A stretch of DNA of 17,158 bases from Phycisphaerales bacterium (GCA_003171235.1 PMYM01000038.1:1-17158); one strand, 5' to 3'. Positions 7,578 through 16,052 are shown, counted from the stretch's first letter. Numbers and translations are program-made. The notes: generated by a model not told the origin, from the sequence alone.

Positions 7578-7779
7578 GGTTTAGCTCAAACCCTTCTTCC
7601 CACCGGCAACGGTAGTACCGTGTGCATCTGAGATTACCTCCAGAACCCCTGGATGTCCATATGCGTAATTATCTTGCTAACCCCCACAGAATCGCCTCGG
7701 GTCCCGCTTGCCTGGGTGGCAGAATGATGGCAGACAACTAGGACGCGCAACGTGCCAGCTGGTCCCCGGCCCCGCGCCC

Positions 7780-8193
7780 TCAAGCCGTAGGCCTGGGAGG
7801 GTTCTCGGCGTACCAGACCCGCTGGATGCAGTTGAGCAGGCGGTCCAGCAGCAGCATGCCCAGTTTGGTGGGCCCGAACATGGGCGGCCAGCCTGGCTGC
7901 TCGTGCAGGGGGGAGGAACAATCCAGGGCGACGATACCCGCCAGCAGCGTTGTCGCTTCACAATCCTTCATGGGAATGTCCTGGAGGGACTGGACGTTGT
8001 CTACGAAGGCCACCAGGAACCAATTGCCCGACCCCTGCCGAAGTCCGCGCAGCTGGGCCGGGGAAAGCAGCTGGGTCGGGGTGCGCAGGAAGCTGCGCAG
8101 CCTCCCCAGCTCAGCTGCGGCGCATCCGGCGCTGATCAGGGCAATACGCATGCTCTGCGAAGCATCAGGCGGATTTTCCATAGTGTCGATCAT
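7780..8193 (-). CDS. Hypothetical protein
   Basis: No family is recognised. From ATG 8193 the product is 137 residues. The frame is open to a TTG at 8304, with further in-frame ATGs at 8277, 8181 and 8154, so the start is uncertain; 8193 has GGAG ten bases upstream. The sequence has ordinary protein composition: alternating hydrophobic segments such as RIALISAGCAAAELGRL, GNWFLVAFVDNVQSL and LGMLLLDRLLNCIQRVWY, with no signal peptide and no evident catalytic motif. An overlapping plus-strand frame (7708-8337) is longer but Gln/Gly/Pro-rich and looks like an antisense shadow. The gene stands about 200 bp upstream of the nuclease-like gene on the same strand, too far to assume an operon. It may be a decayed gene. 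Confidence 0.45.
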   Translation of the reverse strand: MIDTMENPPDASQSMRIALISAGCAAAELGRLRSFLRTPTQLLSPAQLRGLRQGSGNWFLVAFVDNVQSLQDIPMKDCEATTLLAGIVALDCSSPLHEQPGWPPMFGPTKLGMLLLDRLLNCIQRVWYAENPPRPTA

Positions 8194-8465
8194 GGCGTCA
8201 CGGCTCCGGGCCCGTGGGTTCAGTTCCTCGCCGGCCAGCTGAAGCTCCGGCCTTTGACTACGGGCGGCAGCATCCATTGGACCGAAGGCCGGCACGAGGG
8301 ACAATTTTCTCCGCCCGAATACCGACTAGCACTATAGGGGGTGTGGCCAGTCACGTCCCCGAACCCTCAGCCGAGTGCGATCACTGCGACGCCGGCCCCG
8401 TCCCTGGCCAATCAGGCGGTATTGCACCCTCAACACTGCGCCAGAGGAGGCCAACTATAGAACCA

Positions 8466-8494
8466 TTGTGTGAGACCTAAAGCCGTGTTTTAAT
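8466..8494 (+). promoter_or_regulatory. Candidate sigma-70-type promoter for the 8513 gene
   Basis: TTGTGT (8466-8471) and TTTAAT (8489-8494) are separated by 17 bp, matching the -35/-10 layout. They lie just upstream of GGAGGT at 8502-8507 and ATG 8513. The predicted leader would be very short, about 12 nt. The local AT content is higher than the surroundings. This is a pattern match only. Confidence 0.35.
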
Positions 8495-8512
8495 GTTTTC
8501 CGGAGGTGTACG

Positions 8513-8869
8513 ATGAGCGCAAGGTCAGGCAAAGCAATGAGTTGCGAAGATGGTCCGCTGCCGACGTTCTACCGGACGATCCGGCTGCCGGCGCCGCTGT
8601 GGAAGGCGGTCAAGGGCCGCAGCCAGCGACAGGGTAGGGCAATCCGCCGGGTGATCGCCGACGCCCTGGACGGCCAGCTGTCCCAGCTGATCCAGCGCCT
8701 GCGCCGGCTGGGGCTCCAGGGCGAAGTCACCCCGGACAAGCTGGTCCGCATGCCCCTGGACGACAACGCCGTGGGCCGGATCAACTACGGCCGGCGGCAG
8801 ACCGGCCTGCCGGCGGTGCTGCTGCTCCGGCTGTGCCTGCAACGGCACCTGGCAGGCAATCGCCGCTAG
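8513..8869 (+). CDS. Probable tandem ribbon-helix-helix DNA-binding protein
   Basis: This is a 118-residue basic protein. Two segments each have the ribbon-helix-helix plan of a short strand followed by two helices. Residues 19-55 read FYRTIRLPAPLW, then KAVKGRSQRQ and AIRRVIADALDG. Residues 77-113 read LVRMPLDDNAV, then NYGRRQTGLPAVLLLRLCLQ. The two halves share the strand-Pro-helix pattern, suggesting a single-chain pseudo-dimer that binds an operator. The start is firm: GGAGGT six bases before ATG 8513. It faces the AIPR gene convergently, with 142 bp between their stops, and diverges from the 7780-8193 gene. I infer a transcriptional regulator or antitoxin-type repressor. No partner toxin is adjacent on the same strand. 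The RHH assignment is by eye. Confidence 0.72.
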   Translation: MSARSGKAMSCEDGPLPTFYRTIRLPAPLWKAVKGRSQRQGRAIRRVIADALDGQLSQLIQRLRRLGLQGEVTPDKLVRMPLDDNAVGRINYGRRQTGLPAVLLLRLCLQRHLAGNRR

Positions 8870-9011
8870 CAGCCGGTGGCCGTCAGCCGGGATCGGCTTC
8901 GGGAGACGCAGAGTCCACAGGTCCGGCGCCTTTGTCCCGAACGAATGCCACGATCATATTGTCGATAACGGAATGGAGCGAACCCGAGGCTGTGATTCGG
9001 CCATCGGCCCG

Positions 9012-10757
9012 TCAATCGGCAGCCCATCGGTCCTCGAAGGACTCTGGGGCCATCGTGAGTTCGGCCTTCAACTTCTGGCTCAGTTCTCTGCCGCCAGGCA
9101 TGGACGGAAGCATATTGAAGTACTGCCTGATTGCAGCACGCATTCCGGCCAAGCAACCCTTGGTCTTGATCCAGTTCTGAGGGCTGAACACCCGGTTGGC
9201 CGGTTGCGGCTCGTTCGCGGCGGCTTCCAACGCGCCGTTCAGGCATGTCCCGGCCATATCAACTACCTGGTCAAACAGGCCCGCCTGCTCAACCTTCTCT
9301 ATGGCGGTAGTTGGATCCGGTACGCGCTCTTGGCCGTTCGCGACGGAGAAGCAAAGCGAAGTTGCGTACAGGTGGTGGTACGGGGCATATGACCTCATGG
9401 CGAGAAGCGATTCATTCAGTCCCAGCGGATTGTTTTTGGCCCATCGGCCCCACACCGCCTGCATCCATCGGGCCAGTGCCCTGACATTCTCGGGCCGGTA
9501 GTTGCGTCTGAACAGTTGCTCAAAATACCGGTCGAAAATCCGCGTCTCGCTGTACGCGATGTTGGGCCGCTGTGAATGCCAAGAAATCAAGTACTTGCCA
9601 AGTTCCAGCAGATCCACGACCAGGTTCTTGTCCTTGTCCGCCGGAGCCTCTTGGCCGCGTTTCGTTATCAGGCACCCTGATGGGTACTTCTGTTCATATG
9701 CTCGCTTCATTGTGAGCACCCGCTTGTCATTGCTTCGTAGGTCTCGGGGTTTGACCGCGCTTTGCGAGTTCGTCGATATGCTGATTCGGTCCGCTCGCTC
9801 CCGTTGGGGAATCTCGTAGAATCGGAACATGACATACGCATCATCAAGCCGCTTCACTTGCTCACTGCACGACAAGATCGTGTTCAACGATTGGCAACCA
9901 TTGACCACACTTAGTCCACGAAGAGTCAGCTTGCGACCATCACCAAGCTCCATTCGATTGCATAGCGCAGTGATTCCGTTGTGGTAGAAGAAAAAGTTGT
10001 TGCTATCGCCATAGATCGTTGCCTTGATCCCTTTGTTCACGCGGTTGCTCAACCCAAGTGATTGGCGCACGTTCTTCTGAAAAAGCGTGCCGTCCTTGAT
10101 GCCCGGAAACCGAACACAGTCCTTCAGGGGAATTGCGGCGATAACGACTTTCGTACCACCAAGTTCCATCGCCATGTACTTGTCAGGCTCCAAGACAAGT
10201 TCGTGACTGATCAAGGGGTTTTCGCGATCAAGCGACAACTCATAGCGGCACTGAAGCTCCTCCGGGTCAATCAAGTGTATCGTGGCGGGGAAATCGTCTG
10301 CTTCAGCCAGTTGTCGCTGGAAAGTATCGAGGTCGGTCCTGGCAGATGGCGTCAGTTCACCCGTGACGACCAACTCAAACTCGACGCCGTAGTCTTCCTC
10401 CAGAGCTGTGCCAACTTCGGGCAGCCGTTGCTTGAGCTTCTTGTTGCCGGTTTCTTGCAGGCGAACGATGTCCTTGAGTTGTATCCACGATGCGAGAACC
10501 TCACGAAGCGGCTCGGCGTCCACCGGGCCGTTGCTCATGAACTTACCTTGGACAATATAGACGGTCTCGACAACATCATCGACAACAATGGCGTCTATCT
10601 GCTTGTCATCGGGTCCATCCGTCACGTCGGCCTTCGTTTCGATCATGTCTCGCATGTGGACGTTGCGCACATACCAGGCAACGAACCGCTGCCCATCGTT
10701 CGGGAAGTTCTGGACGTAGTAGTCCTGTTTGATGTCTTCTTTGATCTTGTCGTACAT
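9012..10757 (-). CDS. AIPR-family protein (abortive infection phage resistance)
   Basis: This 581-residue protein has the hallmark AIPR segments: LFQKNVRQSLG at 225-235, NRVNKGIKATI after it, FFFYHNGITALCN at 255-267 and LSVVNGCQSLNT at 282-293. AIPR proteins are known from phage-resistance loci (the family is named for abortive infection). The N-terminal 80 residues carry D55 in KQIDAIVVDD and Q70/K72 in VYIVQGKF, a D...QxK arrangement resembling Mrr-type restriction nucleases, so nucleic-acid cleavage is a reasonable inference. Length is typical for the family and no break is seen. Start ATG 10757 has GGGAG six bases upstream. A 79-codon gene ends 79 bp upstream on the same strand and may share its transcript. 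Its setting beside mobile-element genes and a candidate nuclease cassette supports a defence role, although the invader sensed is unknown. Confidence 0.88.
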   Translation of the reverse strand: MYDKIKEDIKQDYYVQNFPNDGQRFVAWYVRNVHMRDMIETKADVTDGPDDKQIDAIVVDDVVETVYIVQGKFMSNGPVDAEPLREVLASWIQLKDIVRLQETGNKKLKQRLPEVGTALEEDYGVEFELVVTGELTPSARTDLDTFQRQLAEADDFPATIHLIDPEELQCRYELSLDRENPLISHELVLEPDKYMAMELGGTKVVIAAIPLKDCVRFPGIKDGTLFQKNVRQSLGLSNRVNKGIKATIYGDSNNFFFYHNGITALCNRMELGDGRKLTLRGLSVVNGCQSLNTILSCSEQVKRLDDAYVMFRFYEIPQRERADRISISTNSQSAVKPRDLRSNDKRVLTMKRAYEQKYPSGCLITKRGQEAPADKDKNLVVDLLELGKYLISWHSQRPNIAYSETRIFDRYFEQLFRRNYRPENVRALARWMQAVWGRWAKNNPLGLNESLLAMRSYAPYHHLYATSLCFSVANGQERVPDPTTAIEKVEQAGLFDQVVDMAGTCLNGALEAAANEPQPANRVFSPQNWIKTKGCLAGMRAAIRQYFNMLPSMPGGRELSQKLKAELTMAPESFEDRWAAD

Positions 10758-10836
10758 GATCGGCTCCCTTTACCCAGTGCAAGGGCCACAGGTTAGCCCA
10801 CCGAGGCAGCCCAGACAACATTATTCTGCGGCACCC

Positions 10837-11076
10837 TCAATCTCGAAGGCCAATTGCGAACCGTGCCCGCCAGCCGTCGTCTTCGAGGGCTATCTGTTCG
10901 CCCTCGATGCGGAAGAATCGCTCCAAATTGGCCGCGAAGTTATCTTTCCGCTTCTGGTTCTTGCGGCTTGCCTTGCTGGTCCGCCAATCCATCAGGCCAT
11001 GGTCTTCGGCGAACGCCTCCAATAGGGGCCACTGCACCGTTGGTTTGGCGTTCCTGTTGCTGGCCGGCCTGACCAT
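10837..11076 (-). CDS. Small basic protein of unknown function upstream of the AIPR gene
   Basis: This is a 79-residue protein from ATG 11076, which has GGGAG seven bases upstream. The frame is open further upstream, but that extension is Pro/Arg-rich and looks non-coding, so the ATG is preferred. The sequence begins with a basic tail (MVRPASNRNAKPTVQW), continues with a helix LLEAFAEDHGLMDWRTS, a lysine-rich stretch KASRKNQKRKDNFAANLERF, and ends with FRIEGEQIALEDDGWRARFAI. That tail looks like a short beta-hairpin. The positive charge suggests nucleic-acid or partner binding; no catalytic motif is seen. I do not recognise a named family. It ends 79 bp before the AIPR start on the same strand, so a functional link is possible but unproven. 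Confidence 0.7.
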   Translation of the reverse strand: MVRPASNRNAKPTVQWPLLEAFAEDHGLMDWRTSKASRKNQKRKDNFAANLERFFRIEGEQIALEDDGWRARFAIGLRD

Positions 11077-12082
11077 GTCGGTCTCCCAGTGGGGTCTTAT
11101 CCGCTTGCAGGGTGATTGTACCCGGGGGCAGCGCCTCCCGGGAATCTTCCCGGCAGATGTTTCCGTGCCCCTCCCTTGGGCCATGCCGGCAGGACGGCCC
11201 CGAATGCCACTCGCATGCTCCGGGTGCAGGGGAGGCCAAGGGAAGGGCATTCCAGGCCAGGCGGAAAGGCCCGCCGGCATGGTCCTGGCGCCCCGACGGG
11301 GCAGGGGGGCGCAGGAGGCGGGCGGTGGGGGTGATTGGAGGTGTCGAGCCCGCCTCAATGGGGGGAGGTCATTGGCGGTCCTTCCCGGAGGCGGCCGGTG
11401 AGGGCGCCTCCAGGAAGGGGCCAGGCAAAGGTCCACTTAAGATACGCCGGCTCCCGCCTGCGCATTTGCAGCTTCCATAGTCATGCCTTGGGCGGCCATG
11501 CCAAAGGGAGCAGGGGAGGCCAGCGTATGCGTTGGTATGACCGCCGTTGAGGGCGGCCGCAGGCAAGTTTACAATCGCATAGCGGACCGGATTCGGGCCC
11601 GTACCCGGTAGGCCAGGCAAAGGCCAAATAGCGCAACGGGCTGGAAGTCCCCGGCAGGACGAACCTGCCACCCGGCGTTCCTGGAGTTGACCGGGCGCCC
11701 GGACCAAATCGGGCGAAGGGACGGGGATGCAGAGGTCTTCACCTTGCTGATTCAAACCAAAACCGGGCAACCCCCACCGGCGTGACCCGGTACCCCACCA
11801 GGCAAGGTTCTCTAACCTCTCGAACCGCTTTGCAGGACCGCCGGCAACGGCACCATCCTACAACCCACCCTCCATGGCACCAGTTGCCGAAAGGGGTGGG
11901 GTTGGGGACGGAGGCCGGCGGTGTAGCCATCCGTCAGTGCTCGTAATGTTCCGAGGCCCGGCTAACGCCGCCTGCGGCGGACCAGCGCCGGCCCGCCCAA
12001 GGCTGCTGGTGCTGTTGCCACCAAGACTTCGCCCCTTGGAACCCCAAGAAGGGCAAAGCACAAAAGAACAAAGTGCAAAGGG
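11077..12082. other. About 1 kb of GC-rich DNA without a supported gene
   Basis: Open frames here on both strands are Pro/Gly/Arg/Ser-rich shadows with no domain, no good ribosome binding site and no consistent frame. Short perfect inverted repeats are present: GGCAGG-ACGAA-CCTGCC at 11653-11669, and the palindrome CGCCGC-CT-GCGGCG at 11966-11979. Near the right edge are CTTGG-AACC-CCAAG at 12035-12048 and a tract that is pyrimidine-rich on the minus strand at 12051-12082. No tRNA or CRISPR-like array is visible. It may contain the 3' end of the kinase transcript and a promoter for the small gene ending at 11076, but neither can be pinpointed. Confidence 0.5.
12035..12048. repeat. Small hairpin downstream of the kinase/FGE gene
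   Basis: CTTGG-AACC-CCAAG (plus strand) forms a 5-bp stem with a four-base loop 34 bp past the stop codon of the kinase gene. A pyrimidine-rich tract (minus strand) fills the space between. It could be a weak terminator, though no T-run follows. It could also be the kind of tetraloop hairpin known just downstream of diversity-generating retroelement variable regions. Confidence 0.4.
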
Positions 12083-15000
12083 TTACTTCAAGTCCACGAC
12101 GACGCGGAACCCGAAGTTGCTGAACCGGTAGCCAGGGTAGCCAGGAACGACCCCGCTGCGGCCGGCGGAGCGGCAGTCCTGTGGAATGCCGTTCCAACAG
12201 CCGCCGCGCAGGACACGATACTCGCCGGAACTCGGGCCTGCGGGGTCCACCTGATTCGCATTTGCGTAAGAACCATACCAGTCCGAGCACCATTCCAACA
12301 CGTTGCCGTGCATGTCATAGAGACCGAAGGCGTTGGGCTTGAAACTGCCCACGGGGATGGTGGTTTGACGGTTCTTCCCCTTCTGGCCGTTGCCGTAGAC
12401 GTAGTCCCCGTTATAGTTGGCCTCGTCCGTGCTGATCATCTGGCCTGTATGAAAAGGCGTGGTAGTCCCCGCTCGACAAGCGTATTCCCACTGCGCCTCG
12501 GTAGGCAGCACCACGATCTTGCCCGTCTTTTGAGATAGCTTCTTACAGAAATCCGCGGCGTCGTTCCAACTGACTTGTTCCACGGGGTTCTGCGCTCCCT
12601 TGAATTTACTGGGATTCGTGCCCACGACCTGCTGGTACTGCTCCTGCGTCACCTCAAATATGCCCATGTAAAAGGGCTTGGAGATCGTCACATCATGCTG
12701 GACTTCGTCGTCCGCCCGGTCCTTCTCCCCCGCCGGGCTGCCCATCGTGAACTTGCCGGCAGGAATCAGAGCCAGCTTCATCGTGACCTGGTTGCCCAGG
12801 TCGAGGGTGAGTTCCTTCGGGACGATGGTCTTCCCAGTACCTGGATTGAAGGACTGCATTTCCTTCAAGCTTTGAAGCTTACCGTCTTTAATGGCCTGGA
12901 TCTGGGCCCTTATACCATCAAGAGCAGCTTTGTGTCCCTCGGCATCCCTGTCCATTGTCGCGAGAAATTCCTTTCTGGTCTTGTCGTCGTCGCAATCCAC
13001 ATACCATCTATTCCCTACTTGACGGATTCCCATGGGCCCATCCCATAGGGACTTGCCTTTGTACGTAACTTGTGCTTTTACCCCGCTCGTCTGGATAACC
13101 ATCTGCTTCCAATCGATCGCTGCCAGCTCCAGGGAAAGGGGCCAGAACATGCCGCAACACACAATGTAGTTCTCCGTAAAAGGTCCGTATTGTTTGTAGA
13201 GCCCATCATAGTCTTCTTTCGAGAAATGGGTTTTCGCCTCCGCTAAGAGCTGCCTCATGCATGCCATTGCGTCTAGCTCTACCTTGAATGCTTCCGTCAC
13301 TTTGCCAGACAGCGACGGATGGAATCCTTGTCCAAACTTGACTGGGTCGCGAGATGAGAATGAATCTACTAGGTGTCGCAGCAGGTTCTCGGGGGTATCC
13401 CCCACGGCCTTGTCAGACTGCACCTTCTTAAGCTCATCTTCCACAGCCACGGTTGACTTGATCGCTAGCGCGCGGCGATATATCGCAATTGCACCATCAA
13501 AATCCTCTGCCTGCGCCTTGGAACGCGCATCTGCCAGCAACTGCGGGTACTGTTTCTCGTCCAGGTACGCCTTCTTCTCGGGGTCCGTCATTTGGAGAAT
13601 CTTCACCAACTCCGTCAGGGCGTTCTGGATGCCGCGGGCATCCTCGGCCGAAACCTCGGCCGTCTGAAGCACCTTGCCGTCGGTGGCGTTCACCGTGCGG
13701 GCCGTGACGATGATGTTGCCCAGCTTGCTGACGCGGCCCAGCACGAGGTACTTCACGCCCGTGAGCTTACCGATCACCTTCTCCGGATCGTCCCGGACCA
13801 GAGCGATGGTCAGATCAACGTTTGCGAGCAGCGCGGCCAGCTGACTGCGTTCGATGAGTTGGTAGCGGTCCTGGCCGAACCGAGTCAGCACTAATTCAGC
13901 TACGGTCTGGCCGGCGTCCTTGGCGCCCAGGGCGGAGGCCACGTCACCCTTTTCCTCAAAGTCGATCACGGCCACGGGCTGCTTGGTTGTCCGGTCGACG
14001 CAGGTGGCGAGGCGGTCCTTAACGTCCGTGTCTTCATGTTCAGCCAATGCCTTCTTGTAGGAGAGCCTGGCGGCAGCGTAGTTGGCGGGGATGGCGTTGA
14101 AGGCAGCATCGCCCTCGTCGCGGTACTGAGTGAACCGCTTGTCGGACTCGTTCTTGCCGTCTGTGGCCTGTACCCGGGCTTGGCGGAGTTCGGTGGCGCA
14201 GACCGCCGAGGCGTAGGTAGTCACAGCCTCGTTGGAAGCGGCAACGGCCTGGGCCCATTTGCGCTCCGCGATCAAGGAGTGGATATTGGCCAAGGCCGTC
14301 TGTGCGTTCTTCTCGAAGCCGGCCTGCTCGGACAGCTTGGCGTTGGCCTGCTGGACGAGAGCTTCGAGGCTGCTCTTGGCGGACGTGTCTGCGTACTTGC
14401 CCAGCGCGTCGGAGGCGATCTGAACGGCGCTCTTGTAGTCGGCGGCGTCGAACTTGGTCTGAGCCTTCGTCAACTCAATCTTGGCTTCCTGCTCACGCTG
14501 GGTCTTGGCCACGGCAGCCTCGGATATCTTGCGCTCAGCCTCGTCGCGAATCCGACGGAACTCCTCGACGCGAGGGTTGTGCGGATAGCCTATGAAGCCG
14601 CTCTGCGCAGTATCGCGGGCCTCTTGGAACTTGCCTGCCGCCAGAAGGTCAGAGGCCTCTTTGAGTAAAGCGGCCACCTTTCGGTCCTCTTCTTGTGCGA
14701 CCGCCTTGGGGACGATCTCCGTGAGTTTCTTCTGGGCGGGCTCGGTGAGTTCGGCCTTGTCGCCTCGATCAGGCACGGCGGCGATGGCGTCTTCCAGGGT
14801 CTTCTTGGCCCCGGCGTAATCCTGGGCGGCGATCTGCACATCAGCCCGTTGCATCGCCTGAGCAAGATCGGTCTTGGCGCGATCGGTGGTAAAGTACGAC
14901 ACGGCCGCGACCGCCAGCAGGCAGGCCAGAACGCCCGCACCTGCAATGACAGCCACCTTCTTCGTACTGAATGAGCCCTTCTTCTTGAACCTGTGCACCT

Positions 15001-15943
15001 TGGCGACGGGCTGCCCCTTGGCGACTCGAACCAGATCGGCCTGGAGTTCGGCCGGATCGGCGTAGCGGTCCTTGGGATCCTTGGCCAGGCAGCGGTAGAT
15101 GCAGTCGGCCAGGTTCCTGGGGCACATCGGGTTCCGCTTGAGGATGTCGGGTGGGATTTCCTCGGCGTGCTGTTGGGCGAAGGCCACGGTGGTGGGCCCG
15201 GCGAACGGCTGCGTGCCGGTGATCATGTGGTAGGCCACCACGCCCAGGGAGTAAATGTCGCTCCGAGGGTCCACCTCGCCGCCCCTGCATTGTTCGGGCG
15301 ACATGTACGCAGGCGTGCCCAGAGACTGGCCCGTCTGCGAGAGGATGGTCGAGAGGGCCTTGACATCCTTGGCCAGGCCGAAGTCCAGTAGCTTGACGCG
15401 GATGTTGGCCAGTGCGGTCTTGTCGCCCGTCTGGGTCATAGTATCCAACTGCTTGCGGTCCAGCGGCTGGATGATGAGGTTGTCGGGCTTGATGTCTCGG
15501 TGGACCAGACTGCGGATACGGCCGGGCTCCTCGGGGTCGGCGATGCTGCCGGCGGCCGTCAGGGCGGCGCAGGTCTGGTTCATCACCTCGATGGTCTGTT
15601 GGGGCGAGAGCGGCTGGCCACCGATGAGGTCGTTGAGCCTGAGGCCCTCGGCATATTCCATCACGATGTAATGGTGGTGGCCCTCCTGGCCGTCCTCGAT
15701 GACGCGGACCACGTTGGGGTGGTCGATCTTGGCGGCCAGCTTGGCTTCGCGGTGGAAACGCTTGATGAACTCCGGAACGCTTCGCAGGTGTGGGTGAAGT
15801 AGCTTGACGGCCACCGTCGCGCCCTTGGCGACGGGCTTACCATCGGCCTCGACCGTGGCCTTGAACACGCTGCCCATGCCGCCGGTGCCGATAGCCTCGG
15901 TGCAGTGGTATCCGCCGACGTGCAGATCGACCTTTTCGCCCAC
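12083..15943 (-). CDS. Transmembrane Ser/Thr protein kinase with TPR-like, CsgG/LpoB-like and C-terminal FGE (SUMF1)/lectin-fold domains
   Basis: This is a 1286-residue multidomain sensor or effector. The kinase domain (about 12-300) is intact: GTGGMGSV loop, K47 in VAVKLL, HRDIKPDN (D150), DFG at 187-189 and SPEQ at 215-218. A basic stretch precedes a transmembrane helix at about 329-351, so the kinase should be cytoplasmic and the rest outside. The exterior part has helical TPR-like repeats (354-645), a CsgG/LpoB-like domain (652-785, PVAVIDFEEKG, YLVLGRVSKLG), another repeat (800-845), an unrecognised NTF2-like-looking segment (850-985), and an FGE/C-type-lectin-fold domain (about 1052-1286, IPAGKFTMGSP, LPTEAQWEYACRAG, YDMHGNVLEW, RVLRGG). 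The closely spaced cysteine pair of true FGEs is not present in the usual form, so binding rather than formylglycine synthesis is likely. Start is GTG 15943 with GGGAG five bases upstream. The C-terminus looks like a variable ligand-binding face. Confidence 0.92.
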   Translation of the reverse strand: MGEKVDLHVGGYHCTEAIGTGGMGSVFKATVEADGKPVAKGATVAVKLLHPHLRSVPEFIKRFHREAKLAAKIDHPNVVRVIEDGQEGHHHYIVMEYAEGLRLNDLIGGQPLSPQQTIEVMNQTCAALTAAGSIADPEEPGRIRSLVHRDIKPDNLIIQPLDRKQLDTMTQTGDKTALANIRVKLLDFGLAKDVKALSTILSQTGQSLGTPAYMSPEQCRGGEVDPRSDIYSLGVVAYHMITGTQPFAGPTTVAFAQQHAEEIPPDILKRNPMCPRNLADCIYRCLAKDPKDRYADPAELQADLVRVAKGQPVAKVHRFKKKGSFSTKKVAVIAGAGVLACLLAVAAVSYFTTDRAKTDLAQAMQRADVQIAAQDYAGAKKTLEDAIAAVPDRGDKAELTEPAQKKLTEIVPKAVAQEEDRKVAALLKEASDLLAAGKFQEARDTAQSGFIGYPHNPRVEEFRRIRDEAERKISEAAVAKTQREQEAKIELTKAQTKFDAADYKSAVQIASDALGKYADTSAKSSLEALVQQANAKLSEQAGFEKNAQTALANIHSLIAERKWAQAVAASNEAVTTYASAVCATELRQARVQATDGKNESDKRFTQYRDEGDAAFNAIPANYAAARLSYKKALAEHEDTDVKDRLATCVDRTTKQPVAVIDFEEKGDVASALGAKDAGQTVAELVLTRFGQDRYQLIERSQLAALLANVDLTIALVRDDPEKVIGKLTGVKYLVLGRVSKLGNIIVTARTVNATDGKVLQTAEVSAEDARGIQNALTELVKILQMTDPEKKAYLDEKQYPQLLADARSKAQAEDFDGAIAIYRRALAIKSTVAVEDELKKVQSDKAVGDTPENLLRHLVDSFSSRDPVKFGQGFHPSLSGKVTEAFKVELDAMACMRQLLAEAKTHFSKEDYDGLYKQYGPFTENYIVCCGMFWPLSLELAAIDWKQMVIQTSGVKAQVTYKGKSLWDGPMGIRQVGNRWYVDCDDDKTRKEFLATMDRDAEGHKAALDGIRAQIQAIKDGKLQSLKEMQSFNPGTGKTIVPKELTLDLGNQVTMKLALIPAGKFTMGSPAGEKDRADDEVQHDVTISKPFYMGIFEVTQEQYQQVVGTNPSKFKGAQNPVEQVSWNDAADFCKKLSQKTGKIVVLPTEAQWEYACRAGTTTPFHTGQMISTDEANYNGDYVYGNGQKGKNRQTTIPVGSFKPNAFGLYDMHGNVLEWCSDWYGSYANANQVDPAGPSSGEYRVLRGGCWNGIPQDCRSAGRSGVVPGYPGYRFSNFGFRVVVDLK

Positions 15944-16052
15944 AGGAACTCCCGCAAGTGAATGATTGTCAGCATCCTACGGTCAAAGACAACCGGTGTC
16001 CACATCGGGTATTGTCGTGCTGGTTCGGGACTTGAAGGCCAAGATGTTATCA

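Noticed and set aside
7708..8337. 209-codon plus-strand open frame opposite the 7780-8193 gene
   Set aside because: Composition is Gln/Gly/Pro-rich with no motif or ribosome binding site; the minus-strand frame has more protein-like hydrophobic patterning, though neither is certain.
8885..8898. AGCCG-GGAT-CGGCT hairpin between the convergent 8513 and AIPR genes as a terminator
   Set aside because: The stem is only 5 bp and no T-run follows on either strand; such stems are expected by chance in GC-rich DNA.
10837..11436. Long N-terminal extension (199 codons) of the small gene upstream of AIPR
   Set aside because: The extra 120 residues are Pro/Arg-rich without structure, while ATG 11076 has a good ribosome binding site and starts the protein-like sequence.
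11570..11850. Possible tRNA-like stretch (GGTTC-type sequences) near the right side of the accessory region
   Set aside because: No consistent acceptor, anticodon and T arms could be folded by eye on either strand.
11077..12082. DGR template repeat in the intergenic region next to the FGE-domain gene
   Set aside because: No segment resembles the kinase C-terminal codons with AAC-type codons at the variable positions, and no reverse transcriptase frame exists anywhere in the window.
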